The notes: generated by a model from the letters alone, not told the origin. A stretch of 64,000 nt of DNA from Thermoleophilia bacterium (GCA_020848615.1 JADLHW010000024.1:61316-125315); one strand, 5' to 3'; numbered from the stretch's first letter, positions 34,392 through 43,372 are shown. Translations and numbers: made by a program.

Positions 34392-36521
34392 ATGGACGAC
34401 CCCCACCACACCACCTCCGCCCGGCCCGGCGCGCCGCCCGACGCGACGTGGGCGGCCGCCGCCCTGCGGCTGCGACGGCTGCACCGCGTGCAGCTGGTGG
34501 TGCTCGGCGTGTTCTGCGTGTTCATGGTGGCGGTGGTCGCCGGTTCGCTGGGCTTCACCCGGGCGCAGGAGCAACGGCACGTGAACCTCGACGAGGCGTA
34601 CTCGGAGGTCGCGGACTCCTTCGACCGCCTCCGCGCGGTGCACACCGCGGTGCTGGAACGGGCCGGGTCGATCACCGCCGCGGACGTCGCGGCGGTGATC
34701 ACCGCCCGCGAGCGCCTGCAGGCCGTGCAGTCCGCGCAGGGCCGCGACTTCCGCACCAACACCGAGATGGACGCGGGGGCCGAGGCGACGATCGCGCAGA
34801 TCGACGTGATCGTGGGACTCAGCCGCAGTCCGGCCAACCTCCTGAGCCAGCCCGACATCGCCACGCCCCTGGGTGAGCTGGACGCCGCCTCGACGCGCTG
34901 GACCGCGGCGATGCGCACCGCACGGCAGGCCGACGCGCGGGACGCGGCGGCCGCCCGTGGACGGCTCCTGACCCTCACCCTCCTCATGGTGGGGCTGCTG
35001 GGCGCCGCCGCGCTGCTGGTGTGGCGCGGCCTCGGCCGGGCGCGGGAGCGGCTGGTCGGCGAGCTGCGGCGCAACGGCGCCGAGCAGACGGCGATGACCC
35101 GCATCGCGATGGCCGCCGCGTCCGGGGCCGACGTGGAGGAGCTGCGCCGCATCGCGCAGGAGGCCGTCGCGGAGCCGCTGGAGGGCGCCCGGGTGACGCT
35201 GGTGCACGGCGACGAGGCCGACGCGACGCGCGAGCTGGCGGCCGCCGGCACCCCGGCCGCCGGCGTCCTGCGGCGTGACGTGCTCATCGGCGACGGCGCC
35301 TGGGGGCTGCTCATCGCGGACTGGGACGGCGCCGACCCGCCTGCCTGCGCGGCCGCCCGCATGGACCGCCTGGCGGGTGCCATCGCCACCGCCGTGGAGG
35401 GCTCGGTCACGCGCCGCCTGCTGGAGGCCCGGGCCGTCACGGACGCGCTCACCGGGCTGCCGAACCACGGTGCGTTCCACGACGCTCTGGCGATCGCCGT
35501 CGCCGCGGCCGACCACGACGCGCAGCCCATGGCCGTCGCGGTGGTCGACATCGACGGGCTCGCCGATGTGAACGCCGAATGGGGTCACGCCGCCGGCGAC
35601 GGGGTCATCGCGGAGGTCGGCCGGCGCCTGGCGCTGTGCGCGGAGCCCGATGAGACCCTTGCCCGGGTCTCCGGGAAGGCGTTCGCCTGGATCATGCCCG
35701 GCCACGACGCGCTGGGTGCGGCGGACCGCGCCCACGCCGCCCGGTTCGCGGTGCTCCGGGAGGCCGTGCCCCCCGCGGGCCGGGTGACGGTCTCCGCCGG
35801 CGTCGCGGACCTCGAGGACGCCGCCACCGGCGGCGGGCTCATGGACGCCGCCGGCCGGGCCCTGCAGTCCGCGAAGGCCGCGGGCCGCGACGCGGTGCGC
35901 ACCCACGCCGACACCCGTGACGAGGCCCACGACGTCCACCAGCGGGAGTTCGCCGCCCTGCGGGCCCTCGCCCGCGCCGTCGACCTGCGCGACGAGAACA
36001 CGTGGCGGCACTCCGAGCGCGTCGCCGAGGTCTCCCACCGCCTCGCGCTGGAGCTGGGCTGGGATCCGGCACGCGCCGCCCGGCTGCGGCAGGCCGCCCT
36101 CGTGCACGACGTCGGGAAGGTGGGCGTGCCCGACTCGGTGCTGCTGAAGCCCGGGCACCTCACCGCCGAGGAGCGCCGCGTGGTGGAGACCCACGTCACC
36201 CTCGGGGCCCAGATCGTGTCGGAGGTCCTCGACGCCGAGCAGGTCGGCTGGGTGCGCGGCCACCACGAGCGCATCGACGGGGTCGGGTACCCCGACCGCA
36301 TCCCCGGTCACGAGATCCCCGACGGCGCCAGGATCATGGCGGTCGCCGACACGTGGGACGCGATGACCGCCGACCGCGTCTACCGGCCGGGCATGCCCGC
36401 CGACGCCGCGCTGCGGATCTGCCGTGAGGTGGCCGGCACCCAGCTGTGCCAGCACTGCGTGAACGGCCTGGTGGTGCTGTTCGAGCGGGGCCTCCTGGAC
36501 GACCCGGGCACCGGGGCCTGA
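34392..36521 (+). CDS. Membrane HD-GYP c-di-GMP phosphodiesterase with degenerate GGDEF domain
   Basis: A 709-residue protein. Helices at about 33-55 and 191-211 enclose an extracellular sensor of about 135 residues that looks all-helical. After a short cytoplasmic region (215-340) comes a GGDEF-like domain (about 345-500) whose signature is SGKAF (427-431) in place of GGDEF, so it cannot be a cyclase; it might bind GTP or c-di-GMP as a regulator. The HD-GYP domain is intact: RHSERVAE, HDVGKVGVPD (HD 572-573) and HHERIDGVGYPD (GYP 632-634). Start ATG 34392; GTG 34386 is an alternative. It follows purE after 89 bases. Confidence 0.9.
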   Translation: MDDPHHTTSARPGAPPDATWAAAALRLRRLHRVQLVVLGVFCVFMVAVVAGSLGFTRAQEQRHVNLDEAYSEVADSFDRLRAVHTAVLERAGSITAADVAAVITARERLQAVQSAQGRDFRTNTEMDAGAEATIAQIDVIVGLSRSPANLLSQPDIATPLGELDAASTRWTAAMRTARQADARDAAAARGRLLTLTLLMVGLLGAAALLVWRGLGRARERLVGELRRNGAEQTAMTRIAMAAASGADVEELRRIAQEAVAEPLEGARVTLVHGDEADATRELAAAGTPAAGVLRRDVLIGDGAWGLLIADWDGADPPACAAARMDRLAGAIATAVEGSVTRRLLEARAVTDALTGLPNHGAFHDALAIAVAAADHDAQPMAVAVVDIDGLADVNAEWGHAAGDGVIAEVGRRLALCAEPDETLARVSGKAFAWIMPGHDALGAADRAHAARFAVLREAVPPAGRVTVSAGVADLEDAATGGGLMDAAGRALQSAKAAGRDAVRTHADTRDEAHDVHQREFAALRALARAVDLRDENTWRHSERVAEVSHRLALELGWDPARAARLRQAALVHDVGKVGVPDSVLLKPGHLTAEERRVVETHVTLGAQIVSEVLDAEQVGWVRGHHERIDGVGYPDRIPGHEIPDGARIMAVADTWDAMTADRVYRPGMPADAALRICREVAGTQLCQHCVNGLVVLFERGLLDDPGTGA

Positions 36522-36527
36522 AACCAC

Positions 36528-36557
36528 CCGGGGCCCGCCTGACGGCGGGCCCCGGGG
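36528..36557. terminator. Bidirectional terminator between convergent genes
   Basis: A 13-base perfect stem CCCGGGGCCCGCC / GGCGGGCCCCGGG with TGAC loop lies between the HD-GYP gene and korB, which converge here. Confidence 0.7.
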
Positions 36558-36585
36558 TCCTTCCGCGCTCCCGAGCCGGTGTGGC

Positions 36586-37464
36586 TCAGGCCACCGGCTT
36601 GCCGATGGCGACGCCCTTGCGGGCGCTGAACGCGTCGAGCATCGCCGCGGCGTCGCTGTCCGGCGTCCGCTCGAGCAGCGCGTCGTACTTGTCGCCGAGG
36701 GTCGGCCGCAGCTCGCGGTACAGGATCCCGAGCTTGAAGCCGCCCTTCAGGGCGAGGTCGAACGCGGCCACCTTGTCGGCGGAGTCGTGGTCAGGGGCGA
36801 CGTCGGTGACGAGCTCCTTCCACTCCTCCTGGTGGTTGTTGAACATCACGCAGGGCGACATCGCGTCGATGTAGCTGAAGCCCTTGTGCTCCACGGCCTG
36901 CACGATGAGCTCGGTGAGCGTCTTCGTGTTGAACGACGCGCCGCGCGCCACGAACGTGGCGCCCGAGGCGATCGCGAAGCCCAGGGTGTTCAGCGGCGTC
37001 TCCAGGTTCCCCCACGGGGTGGACGGCGCCTTCTGATCGGTGAGGGACGTCGGGGAGACCTGGCCCTTGGTGAGGCCGTAGATCTCGTTGTCCATCACCA
37101 GGTACGTGATGTCGACGTTGCGGCGGGCGGCGTGCGGGAAGTGGCCCGCGCCGATCGCAAAGCCGTCGCCGTCGCCGCCCACGGCCACGACCGTGAGCTC
37201 CGGGTTCGCGAGCTTCACGCCCATCGCCACCGGCAGCGCCCGGCCGTGCAGGGTGTGCACGCCGTAGGTGCTGACGAAGCCGGGGAGCCGGCTGGAGCAG
37301 CCGATGCCGGACACGACCACGGTGTTCACCGGGTCGAGGTTCATCTGCGCGAACGCCCGGTACAGGGACGCCAGGACGCCGAAGTCACCGCAGCCCGGAC
37401 ACCAGATCGGCTTGAGGTCCGACTTGTAGTCGTTCGGCTTGCGGGTCGCCGGTGCGGTGCTCAT
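36586..37464 (-). CDS. korB: 2-oxoacid:ferredoxin oxidoreductase, beta subunit
   Basis: A 292-residue thiamine-diphosphate-binding subunit. IWCPGCGDFGVL carries the Cys pair, SGIGCSSRLPGF another Cys, and GGDGDGFAIGAGHFPHAARRN is the ThDP/Mg motif (split here by length: GDGDG key). It pairs with the KorA-type alpha/gamma subunit to decarboxylate 2-oxoglutarate or a related 2-oxoacid, passing electrons to ferredoxin. ATG 37464 overlaps the korA stop (ATGA). It is the downstream gene of the pair. Confidence 0.93.
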   Translation of the reverse strand: MSTAPATRKPNDYKSDLKPIWCPGCGDFGVLASLYRAFAQMNLDPVNTVVVSGIGCSSRLPGFVSTYGVHTLHGRALPVAMGVKLANPELTVVAVGGDGDGFAIGAGHFPHAARRNVDITYLVMDNEIYGLTKGQVSPTSLTDQKAPSTPWGNLETPLNTLGFAIASGATFVARGASFNTKTLTELIVQAVEHKGFSYIDAMSPCVMFNNHQEEWKELVTDVAPDHDSADKVAAFDLALKGGFKLGILYRELRPTLGDKYDALLERTPDSDAAAMLDAFSARKGVAIGKPVA

Positions 37465-39173
37465 CGGGCGGCCTCCGTGATCATGTCGTGGATGTCCTCG
37501 GCGGTGAACGGCAGGCCGTCGCACTTCGCCTTGCTCTCGAGGTCGATACCCGTCGTCTCCGCCTTGATGAGACGCGCCAGCTGGCCCGTGAAGTTGACCT
37601 CCGGGACCAGCACGTGCTTCGCCTTCGCCGTGAACTCCGCGACCTTCCCGGCCGGGAACGGGCCGAGGACCCGCGGGTAGAAGGCGCCCACCGACAGGCC
37701 GTCGGCCTGCGCGCGCTCGACGGCCTCGCGCACCGCGCCGAACGTGGACCCGAAGCCCACGATGGCGATCTCGGGCTGTGCGTCGCCGATCTGCACGTGG
37801 CGGGCCGCGCCGTTCTTCAGCGGCTCGAGCTTGTTCCAGCGCTTGTTCTGCATCAGGACGTGGTTGTGCGGCGTGTACGCCGGGTGGCCGAGCTCGTCGT
37901 GCTCGATGCCGGTGGCGACGTACTGGCCGCCCTCCTCGCCGGGGATGCCCATCGGGGAGATGTCGTCCCCGCCGAGCTCGTAGCGCTTGTACTCGCCGTT
38001 CGCGTCCTTGGCGGTCTTGCGCGGCCACTGCTCGACCTTCGACAGGTCGGGCTTGGCGATGACCTCCATGCGGGTCGCCAGGCCCTGGTCGGTGAGCACG
38101 ATCACCGGTACCTGGAACCGCTCCGCGTAGTTGAACGCATCGACGGTCGCCCAGAAGCAGTCCTCCACCGAGGTGGGCGCGATGACCACCCGCGGCGCCT
38201 CGCCGTGCCCGCCGTACAGGGCGTGGTTGAGGTCCGACTGCTCGGTCTTGGTGGGCAGGCCCGTCGAGGGGCCGCCGCGCTGCGCGTCGATGATCACGCA
38301 GGGGATCTCGGCGGTGCCGGCGTAGCCCAGCAGCTCGCTCATGAGCGACAGGCCGGGGCCGGAGGTCGCCGTCGCGGACTTCTTGCCGGCGTAGGAGGCG
38401 CCGATGACCGACGCCAGCGAGGCGATCTCGTCCTCGCACTGCACCGTGATGCCGCCCGTCGCGGGCAGCTTCGCCGACAGCCACTCCAGGATGTCGGACG
38501 CCGGGGTGATGGGGTAGCCGCCGAAGTACTCGAGGCCGGCGGCGATGGCGCCCAGGGCGATCGCCTGGTTGCCGGACATCAGGACCCGGTCCTCCTCGGA
38601 CTCCACCGGGTGGGTGATCTCGAGGGAGCCCTTCAGGTCGGCCGATTCGTCCTTGCCGGCCTGAAGCGCGGCGATGTTCGCGTCGGCGACGCCCTCCTTG
38701 TGGGCGTACCGGCGGAGCACCAGCTCCTCGATGGGCGTGGTGTCGAACGCGATGACACCGCACACGGAGCCCACCGCGACCATGTTCTTCGCGCGCGAGC
38801 TGCCGCCGATCTCCTTCGCGAGCTGCTCCATGCGCACCGGGCGGGCGCGGCTCTGGAAGTCCGCGGGGATCTCCACGGAGGTCGCGTCGTAGAGGATCAC
38901 GCCGTCGTCGGCCAGGGAGTCCCAGTGGAGGTCCCAGCCCTCCTGGTTGAACACCACGAGCAGGTCGACGTCCTTGCCGTGGGAGTGGATGCGCTCCTGC
39001 CCCATGCGCACCTGGTACATGCAGGGCCCGCCCTTGATCTCGGCGGGATACGTCCGGAAGGTCTGGGTCCAGTACCCGCCGCGGGCAGCGGCCTGGGTGA
39101 GGATGTCCCCGGAGGAGATGACCCCCTCACCGGACTCACCGGCAAGCCGGATCACCACGCTCTGTCGTGCCAA
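37461..39173 (-). CDS. korA: 2-oxoacid:ferredoxin oxidoreductase, fused gamma-alpha subunit
   Basis: A subunit of about 570 residues. The N-terminal gamma domain starts VVIRLAGESGEGVISSGDIL; the alpha domain contains GNQAIALGAIAAGLEYFGGY, EDEIASLASVIGASYAGKKS and the RGGPSTGLPTKTEQSDLNHA motif (key G-P-S-T-G-L-P-T-K) of KorA. Start TTG 39173 is preferred because it precedes the gamma fold. The longer reading from TTG 39245 begins inside a TTGACG that, after an AT-rich GAAAAA, looks like a -35 hexamer on this strand. Family members act on 2-oxoglutarate in a ferredoxin-linked citric-acid cycle; substrate is inferred. Confidence 0.93.
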   Translation of the reverse strand: MARQSVVIRLAGESGEGVISSGDILTQAAARGGYWTQTFRTYPAEIKGGPCMYQVRMGQERIHSHGKDVDLLVVFNQEGWDLHWDSLADDGVILYDATSVEIPADFQSRARPVRMEQLAKEIGGSSRAKNMVAVGSVCGVIAFDTTPIEELVLRRYAHKEGVADANIAALQAGKDESADLKGSLEITHPVESEEDRVLMSGNQAIALGAIAAGLEYFGGYPITPASDILEWLSAKLPATGGITVQCEDEIASLASVIGASYAGKKSATATSGPGLSLMSELLGYAGTAEIPCVIIDAQRGGPSTGLPTKTEQSDLNHALYGGHGEAPRVVIAPTSVEDCFWATVDAFNYAERFQVPVIVLTDQGLATRMEVIAKPDLSKVEQWPRKTAKDANGEYKRYELGGDDISPMGIPGEEGGQYVATGIEHDELGHPAYTPHNHVLMQNKRWNKLEPLKNGAARHVQIGDAQPEIAIVGFGSTFGAVREAVERAQADGLSVGAFYPRVLGPFPAGKVAEFTAKAKHVLVPEVNFTGQLARLIKAETTGIDLESKAKCDGLPFTAEDIHDMITEAAR

Positions 39174-39392
39174 AGTCCCCCCTTGCGCGCCGTTGTCGGT
39201 CGCTCCCCTGGCCAGGGCGATCACCGCGGCGACGGGCGTCGTCAATTTTTCGCAGGTTCCGGTGCGTTCCCGAACCGGGCACCGGCGATCACGCGCCCCT
39301 TCGGGGCGGCGATCAAGGGATGGTAGCGAGCCCGCTTCACCGTGGGCAAGTCGGGTTTCCCGCGGGTTTTCCCCGATTTCGCCTGGGGGCCG

Positions 39393-39893
39393 TCAGGGAC
39401 GTCTGATGGGGGGAATCTCCGCACCGCGCAGGTACTCCCGACGGGTCACCATGATCGTCCGGGTGAAGCTGATGACCACGGTGCCGTCCTGGTTGAAGCC
39501 CTCCGTGCGCACCCGCACGATGCCCTGCCGGGGGCGTGACCGCGACGCCCGGGCCTCGAGGATCTCGCTCTGGGCGTAGATCGTGTCCCCCTCGAACACG
39601 GGGGCCGGCAACCTCACCTCGTCCCAGCCCAGGTTCACGCCGTTGCGGGACAGGTCCGCGACGGTGAGCCCGGTCACCAGGGCCAGGGTGAACGTGGAGT
39701 CCACCAGCGGCCGCCCCCACTCGGTCCGCGCGGCCAGGTGACGGTCGAAGTGGATGGGGTTGGGGTTCACCGTGAGCAGCGTGAACCACACGTTGTCGGC
39801 GTCCAGGACGGTGCGGCCGGTGGCGTGCCGGATGACGTCACCCACCCGGAAGTCCTCGAACGCCCTCCCCAGGTCCATCGGCAGTTCCGCCAT
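39393..39893 (-). CDS. MaoC-like hot-dog protein (enoyl-CoA hydratase-like)
   Basis: A 166-residue single hot-dog domain. The hydratase motif reads LTVNPNPIHFDRHLAART: the His is kept, but the Asp found in R-specific enoyl-CoA hydratases is Asn, as in mesaconyl-CoA-hydratase-like relatives as I recall. The C-terminal region has FEGDTIYAQSEIL and VRTEGFNQDGTVVISFTRT. ATG 39893 (MAELPMDLGRAFEDFRVGD) begins the fold. Acts presumably on a branched or methylated acyl-CoA; substrate unknown. Divergent from the next gene by 56 bases. Confidence 0.85.
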   Translation of the reverse strand: MAELPMDLGRAFEDFRVGDVIRHATGRTVLDADNVWFTLLTVNPNPIHFDRHLAARTEWGRPLVDSTFTLALVTGLTVADLSRNGVNLGWDEVRLPAPVFEGDTIYAQSEILEARASRSRPRQGIVRVRTEGFNQDGTVVISFTRTIMVTRREYLRGAEIPPIRRP

Positions 39894-39949
39894 CTCGTGT
39901 CCCCCACGCGTTCCGGATCGGCGGCCGCCAGGATAGTCTCGCGCCAGGC

Positions 39950-41338
39950 ATGACCCCCGAACCCCGCGCCCCGGAGCCGTCCCCACCTCCCGGCAGCACC
40001 CTGTCCTCCATCGCCCGGATGGTGCGGGGGCGGATCGGCGACGACCGCGAACGGCGGCTGGTGGTGCGCGTCGCGGAGCTCGGCCGGCGCCTGGAGCTGC
40101 TGGAGGGCGAGGCCGAGGCCGCCCGGGCCCGCGCGCGGCGGGCGGAGGCCGGGCTGGCGCGGGTGGCGGCGCACGTGGGGCGCCTGGACTGGCTCGCCGC
40201 CCCGGGGCTGGAGGACCTCATGGTCCCGGAGGGCGGCCGCACCGGCCTCACGGGGTCGGGCAGCGCCAGCCGGGTGGTGTGCTCGGCCGGCACCGGCCCC
40301 GACCGGGAGCTGCTGTCGGTGACGGGCGCCGCGATGGCGGAGTACGCGTACCGGTGGGGCTGGGACGTGGTGCTGTGCGGTGAGGACGGGCACGCCGACC
40401 CGGTGGTGCGCAAGCTGCGGCTGGTCCGGGAGCTGTGCGACCGGTACGCCTGGGTGCTGTGGCTCGACCCGGACGCCAGCGTGGTGGACACCACCGCGGA
40501 CGTGCTCACCGAGACGCGTCCCGACCGGGACCTGTACGTGAACGCCCCCGTCGCCGGCGAGCCGGTGGCGGCCCGCGCGGTGATGCTGGTGCGCGCCGGC
40601 GACCTGTCGCGCCGCCTGCTGGACCACCTCGCCGAGCACCCGGACGCCGAGGTGGGGCCGCCCCGCCACGCGGTGCTGGACGCCGGGTGGGCGTGGGCCC
40701 CGGGCGAGCCGGTGGACCGCGGGCCGTTCGTGATGCGCGGGACGGCGGGCGGTCCCGGCGAGCGGCGCCTCGCCGCCCTCGACCGCCTCGCGGCGCTGCG
40801 GCGCGGCATGGCCGCCGCCCCCGGGGCCCTGGGCGACGGGCCGATGGTCGCGTTCGGCCCGTCCACCGCGGTCGAGGTGCCGGACGTCCTGCACGTGCTG
40901 GGCCTCACCGGCACCGCGGTGGTGGTGGGCACCGCCCCGGAGGGCTTCTGCGACCGCCTCGCCGCGACCTGGCGGGGGGAGCGGGTGGTGCACGTGGGCG
41001 GCGGTGGCGGTGGCGCGGCCGGCGGGCGGATCGAGCCGTTCACCGGCACCGCGGAGGCAGCCGCGGCCCGGTTCACCGAGCACCCCCCGGACGTCGTGTG
41101 GCTCCTGGGCGGCGGCAGGGAACTGGCGTTCACCCAGCAGCTCATGACGTGGTGGCCGCTGGTGCGGCCCGGCGGCCTCATGCTGGGCCACCCCTACACC
41201 GGGGTGCCCCCCTCGGAGTCGGCCGACGCCACGGCGGGGTCCGTGGACTGGTTCTTCGGGGAGCTCGGCCTGCCCGTGCACGTCACGGCCGCCGACGCCC
41301 CGGGGGCCACGTGGATGGTGCGCAAGCCGGGGGACTGA
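39950..41338 (+). CDS. Coiled-coil / GT34-like glycosyltransferase / methyltransferase-like fusion
   Basis: A 462-residue cytosolic protein in three parts. Residues 34-78 form an Arg/Glu/Ala coiled coil. Residues 105-260 resemble galactosyltransferases of the GMA12/MNN10 type: the pattern RKLRLVRELCDRYAWVLWLD then PDASVVD supplies a DxD (D173, D175). Residues 320-462 have a Rossmann-like layout of the small SAM methyltransferases near polysaccharide clusters (HPPDVVWLLGGGRE, WWPLVRPGGLMLGHPYTG), but without a clear Gly-rich SAM loop. Neither activity can be asserted. The gene is alone on its strand with no polysaccharide cluster around it. Confidence 0.6.
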   Translation: MTPEPRAPEPSPPPGSTLSSIARMVRGRIGDDRERRLVVRVAELGRRLELLEGEAEAARARARRAEAGLARVAAHVGRLDWLAAPGLEDLMVPEGGRTGLTGSGSASRVVCSAGTGPDRELLSVTGAAMAEYAYRWGWDVVLCGEDGHADPVVRKLRLVRELCDRYAWVLWLDPDASVVDTTADVLTETRPDRDLYVNAPVAGEPVAARAVMLVRAGDLSRRLLDHLAEHPDAEVGPPRHAVLDAGWAWAPGEPVDRGPFVMRGTAGGPGERRLAALDRLAALRRGMAAAPGALGDGPMVAFGPSTAVEVPDVLHVLGLTGTAVVVGTAPEGFCDRLAATWRGERVVHVGGGGGGAAGGRIEPFTGTAEAAAARFTEHPPDVVWLLGGGRELAFTQQLMTWWPLVRPGGLMLGHPYTGVPPSESADATAGSVDWFFGELGLPVHVTAADAPGATWMVRKPGD

Positions 41339-41389
41339 CGCAGCTCGGATGGGCGACGCACGACGTCCTGGGGCGAGGGGCCGTTCGGA

Positions 41390-41510
41390 CACGCCAGGAG
41401 ATCCTGCGGATCGCCGGAAGCTCGCCGAGCTCCGGCTCCTGCCCTCGGGCTCCGCTGAGCCACAAGCCGCATCGCCCGCTCACGCAACGCCTGCGGGTAC
41501 TTCCTGGGTG
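41390..41510 (-). mobile_element. Fragment of an IS3-family transposase orfA
   Basis: On the minus strand PRKYPQALRERAMRLVAQ is read, the typical first residues of IS3-family OrfA (RKYP-x-x-LRERA-x-RLV). After about 20 codons the similarity continues only in another frame (ELGELPAIRRIS), so the copy is frameshifted and cut short before the DDE part. No inverted repeats flank it. Confidence 0.6.
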
Positions 41511-41538
41511 CTGGCCTGACCCCACGCTCCTGGGTGGA

Positions 41539-41646
41539 TCACACCCTCCACAGGACCCGGGACGCTCCCGCCGGCAGCTCACGCACCTCGATCGGCGACC
41601 CGAGATCGAACAACGGCTCCACCTGCCCACCCGACAGAAGAAGCAT
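41539..41646 (-). CDS. 35-residue ORF with strong ribosome-binding site, possible transposase N-terminus
   Basis: ATG 41646 is preceded by GGAGGGG at good spacing. The peptide MLLLSGGQVEPLFDLGSPIE, then VRELPAGASRVLWRV, stops shortly before the IS3 fragment. The VEPLFDLGSPIEVRELPA part reminds me of the start of some actinobacterial transposases, so this is probably the truncated 5' end of a second IS, not an independent gene. Homology is from memory only. Confidence 0.35.
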   Translation of the reverse strand: MLLLSGGQVEPLFDLGSPIEVRELPAGASRVLWRV

Positions 41647-41776
41647 CACCCCTCCAAATCACCCGATTTGCAGGGATGCCGATGACACGCACCCCGGACG
41701 CCCCCGCTCCCACCGACTCGACGATCTCCGGGGCAAGTGACTAGTCTCCGCGGGACCCCTGACGGAGCGAGGACGG

Positions 41777-43309
41777 ATGGCGGACTTCCACGCGGCGATG
41801 GCCGAGGGCTACGGCTTCGACGGCCCGACGATCGGCCTGGGACGGCCCCTCGTGGACCCGGCGGCGCCGGTGACCGACGTCGAGGTGCGGATCCCGGTGG
41901 GCCTGCTCAACCGGCACGGCCTCATCGCGGGGGCCACCGGCACCGGCAAGACCAAGACCCTGCAGCTGCTCGCCGAGCAGATCGCCGCCGCCGGCACCCC
42001 GGTGTTCGCCGCCGACATGAAGGGCGACCTGGCCGGCATCGCCGCCCCCGGGGAGGCGAACGACCGGGTCACCGCGCGCAACACCGAGCTCGCCCACCCG
42101 TGGACCCCGGGCGCGGCGGCGGTGGAGCTCATGTCGCTGAGCGGCCAGAACGGCGTCCCGCTGCGCGCCACGGTCGCGTCCTTCGGGCCCATCCTGCTGT
42201 CGAAGGTGCTGACCCTGAACGACACGCAGGAGTCCACCCTGTCGCTGGTGTTCCGGTACTGCGACGACAAGAAGCTGCCGCTGCTGGAGCTCGAGGACCT
42301 GCGCACCGTGCTGGCCTACCTCGCGGGGCCGGGCAAGGACGAGCTGGAGATGCTCGGCGGCATCAGCAAGGCCACGGTCGGCGTGATCCAGCGGAAGGTC
42401 ACCGAGCTGGAGGGCGACGGCGGCGATGTGTTCTTCGGTGAGCCGGAGCTCGACCTGCGGGACCTGCTGCGCACCGCCCCGGACGGCCGCGGGGTCATCT
42501 CCGTGCTGCACCTCGCCGACGTGCAGGCCCGCCCCGCCCTGTTCTCCACGTTCCTCATGTGGGTGCTGGCGGAGCTGTTCGAGATGCTCCCGGAGGTCGG
42601 CGACCCGGAGAAGCCCACGCTGGTGTTCTTCCTCGACGAGGCGCACCTGCTGTTCGCCGACGCCACCAAGGCGTTCCGGAACGCCGTGTCCCAGACCGTG
42701 CGCCTCATCCGCAGCAAGGGCGTCGGGGTCTTCTTCGTGACCCAGCTGCCCACCGACCTGCCCGACGAGGTGCTCGCCCAGCTCGGCCACCGCGTGCAGC
42801 ACGCGGTGCGGGCGTTCACGCCGAAGGACGCGAAGGCCCTGCGGGAGGTGGTGCAGACCTACCCGGAGACCGACTTCTACGAGCTGGACGAGACCCTGCA
42901 GTCCCTGGGCGTGGGCGAGGCGGTCGTGACCGCCCTCAACCCGCGGGGCGTCCCCACCCCCGTGTGCGCCGCCCGCCTGTACCCGCCGGCCTCCCGCATG
43001 GGGCCGCTCACCCCGGAGGAACGCGCGGCGATCACGGCCCTCTCCCCCCTGCACGCCAAGTACGCCACCCCGGTGGACCGCGAGAGCGCCATGGAGATCC
43101 TCACGGCGAAGCTCAACGACGACCGGGACGCCGCGGAGGCCGCCCGGGAACGCGCGAAGCCCGCGCCGCCGCGGGCGCCGGACCGCCGCCCCAAGGACGA
43201 CGACGGCCTGCTGGGCGGCATCGGCGACCTCATGGGGTCGCGCGTGGCCAAGCAGGTCACGCGGGAGGTGGTGCGGGGCATCGTCGGGATGCTCAAGCGC
43301 CGCCGGTGA
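41777..43309 (+). CDS. HerA/DUF853-type ATPase
   Basis: A 510-residue hexameric AAA+-like ATPase. Walker A GATGTGKTKTLQL, Walker B VFFLDEAHLLF, and RLIRSKGVGVFFVTQLPTDL with an Arg finger region are complete; ADMKGDLAGIA follows the first strand pair. It belongs to the DUF853 (HerA-helicase-like) family, often annotated as DNA-binding ATPase. No NurA nuclease gene is nearby, and the physiological function is unknown. The C-terminal tail (residues 440-510) is charged and ends in MLKRRR. ATG follows GGAGCGAGGACGG. Confidence 0.9.
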   Translation: MADFHAAMAEGYGFDGPTIGLGRPLVDPAAPVTDVEVRIPVGLLNRHGLIAGATGTGKTKTLQLLAEQIAAAGTPVFAADMKGDLAGIAAPGEANDRVTARNTELAHPWTPGAAAVELMSLSGQNGVPLRATVASFGPILLSKVLTLNDTQESTLSLVFRYCDDKKLPLLELEDLRTVLAYLAGPGKDELEMLGGISKATVGVIQRKVTELEGDGGDVFFGEPELDLRDLLRTAPDGRGVISVLHLADVQARPALFSTFLMWVLAELFEMLPEVGDPEKPTLVFFLDEAHLLFADATKAFRNAVSQTVRLIRSKGVGVFFVTQLPTDLPDEVLAQLGHRVQHAVRAFTPKDAKALREVVQTYPETDFYELDETLQSLGVGEAVVTALNPRGVPTPVCAARLYPPASRMGPLTPEERAAITALSPLHAKYATPVDRESAMEILTAKLNDDRDAAEAARERAKPAPPRAPDRRPKDDDGLLGGIGDLMGSRVAKQVTREVVRGIVGMLKRRR

Positions 43310-43318
43310 GGTGCCGCC

Positions 43319-43345
43319 GCGTCCCGGGGCGGTTCCCCGGGACGC
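43319..43345. terminator. Bidirectional terminator hairpin
   Basis: GCGTCCCGGGG and CCCCGGGACGC pair perfectly (11 bases, loop CGGTT) between the convergent HerA-like gene and the 54-residue membrane protein gene. Confidence 0.65.
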
Positions 43346-43372
43346 ACCGGACCTCGCGCGGGGTGCTCAGCC

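Larger units (their letters stand above)
41339..41776. other. Gene-free interval holding decayed IS pieces
   Basis: This 438-base stretch is the longest interval without an intact gene and is visibly less GC-rich than its surroundings near 41630-41690. It contains an IS3-family orfA fragment, a 35-residue ORF with a good ribosome-binding site, and about 100 bases of leader in front of the HerA-like gene, in which I see no other signal. Confidence 0.7.

Noticed and set aside
39174..39245. Longer korA reading from TTG 39245
   Set aside because: The extra 24 residues are not part of the gamma domain, and the TTG lies in a probable -35 hexamer next to an AT-rich stretch.
39294..39308. Hairpin CGCCCC-TTC-GGGGCG between korA and the MaoC-like gene as a riboswitch
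   Set aside because: A single short stem with no further conserved structure; at most a weak terminator-like element.
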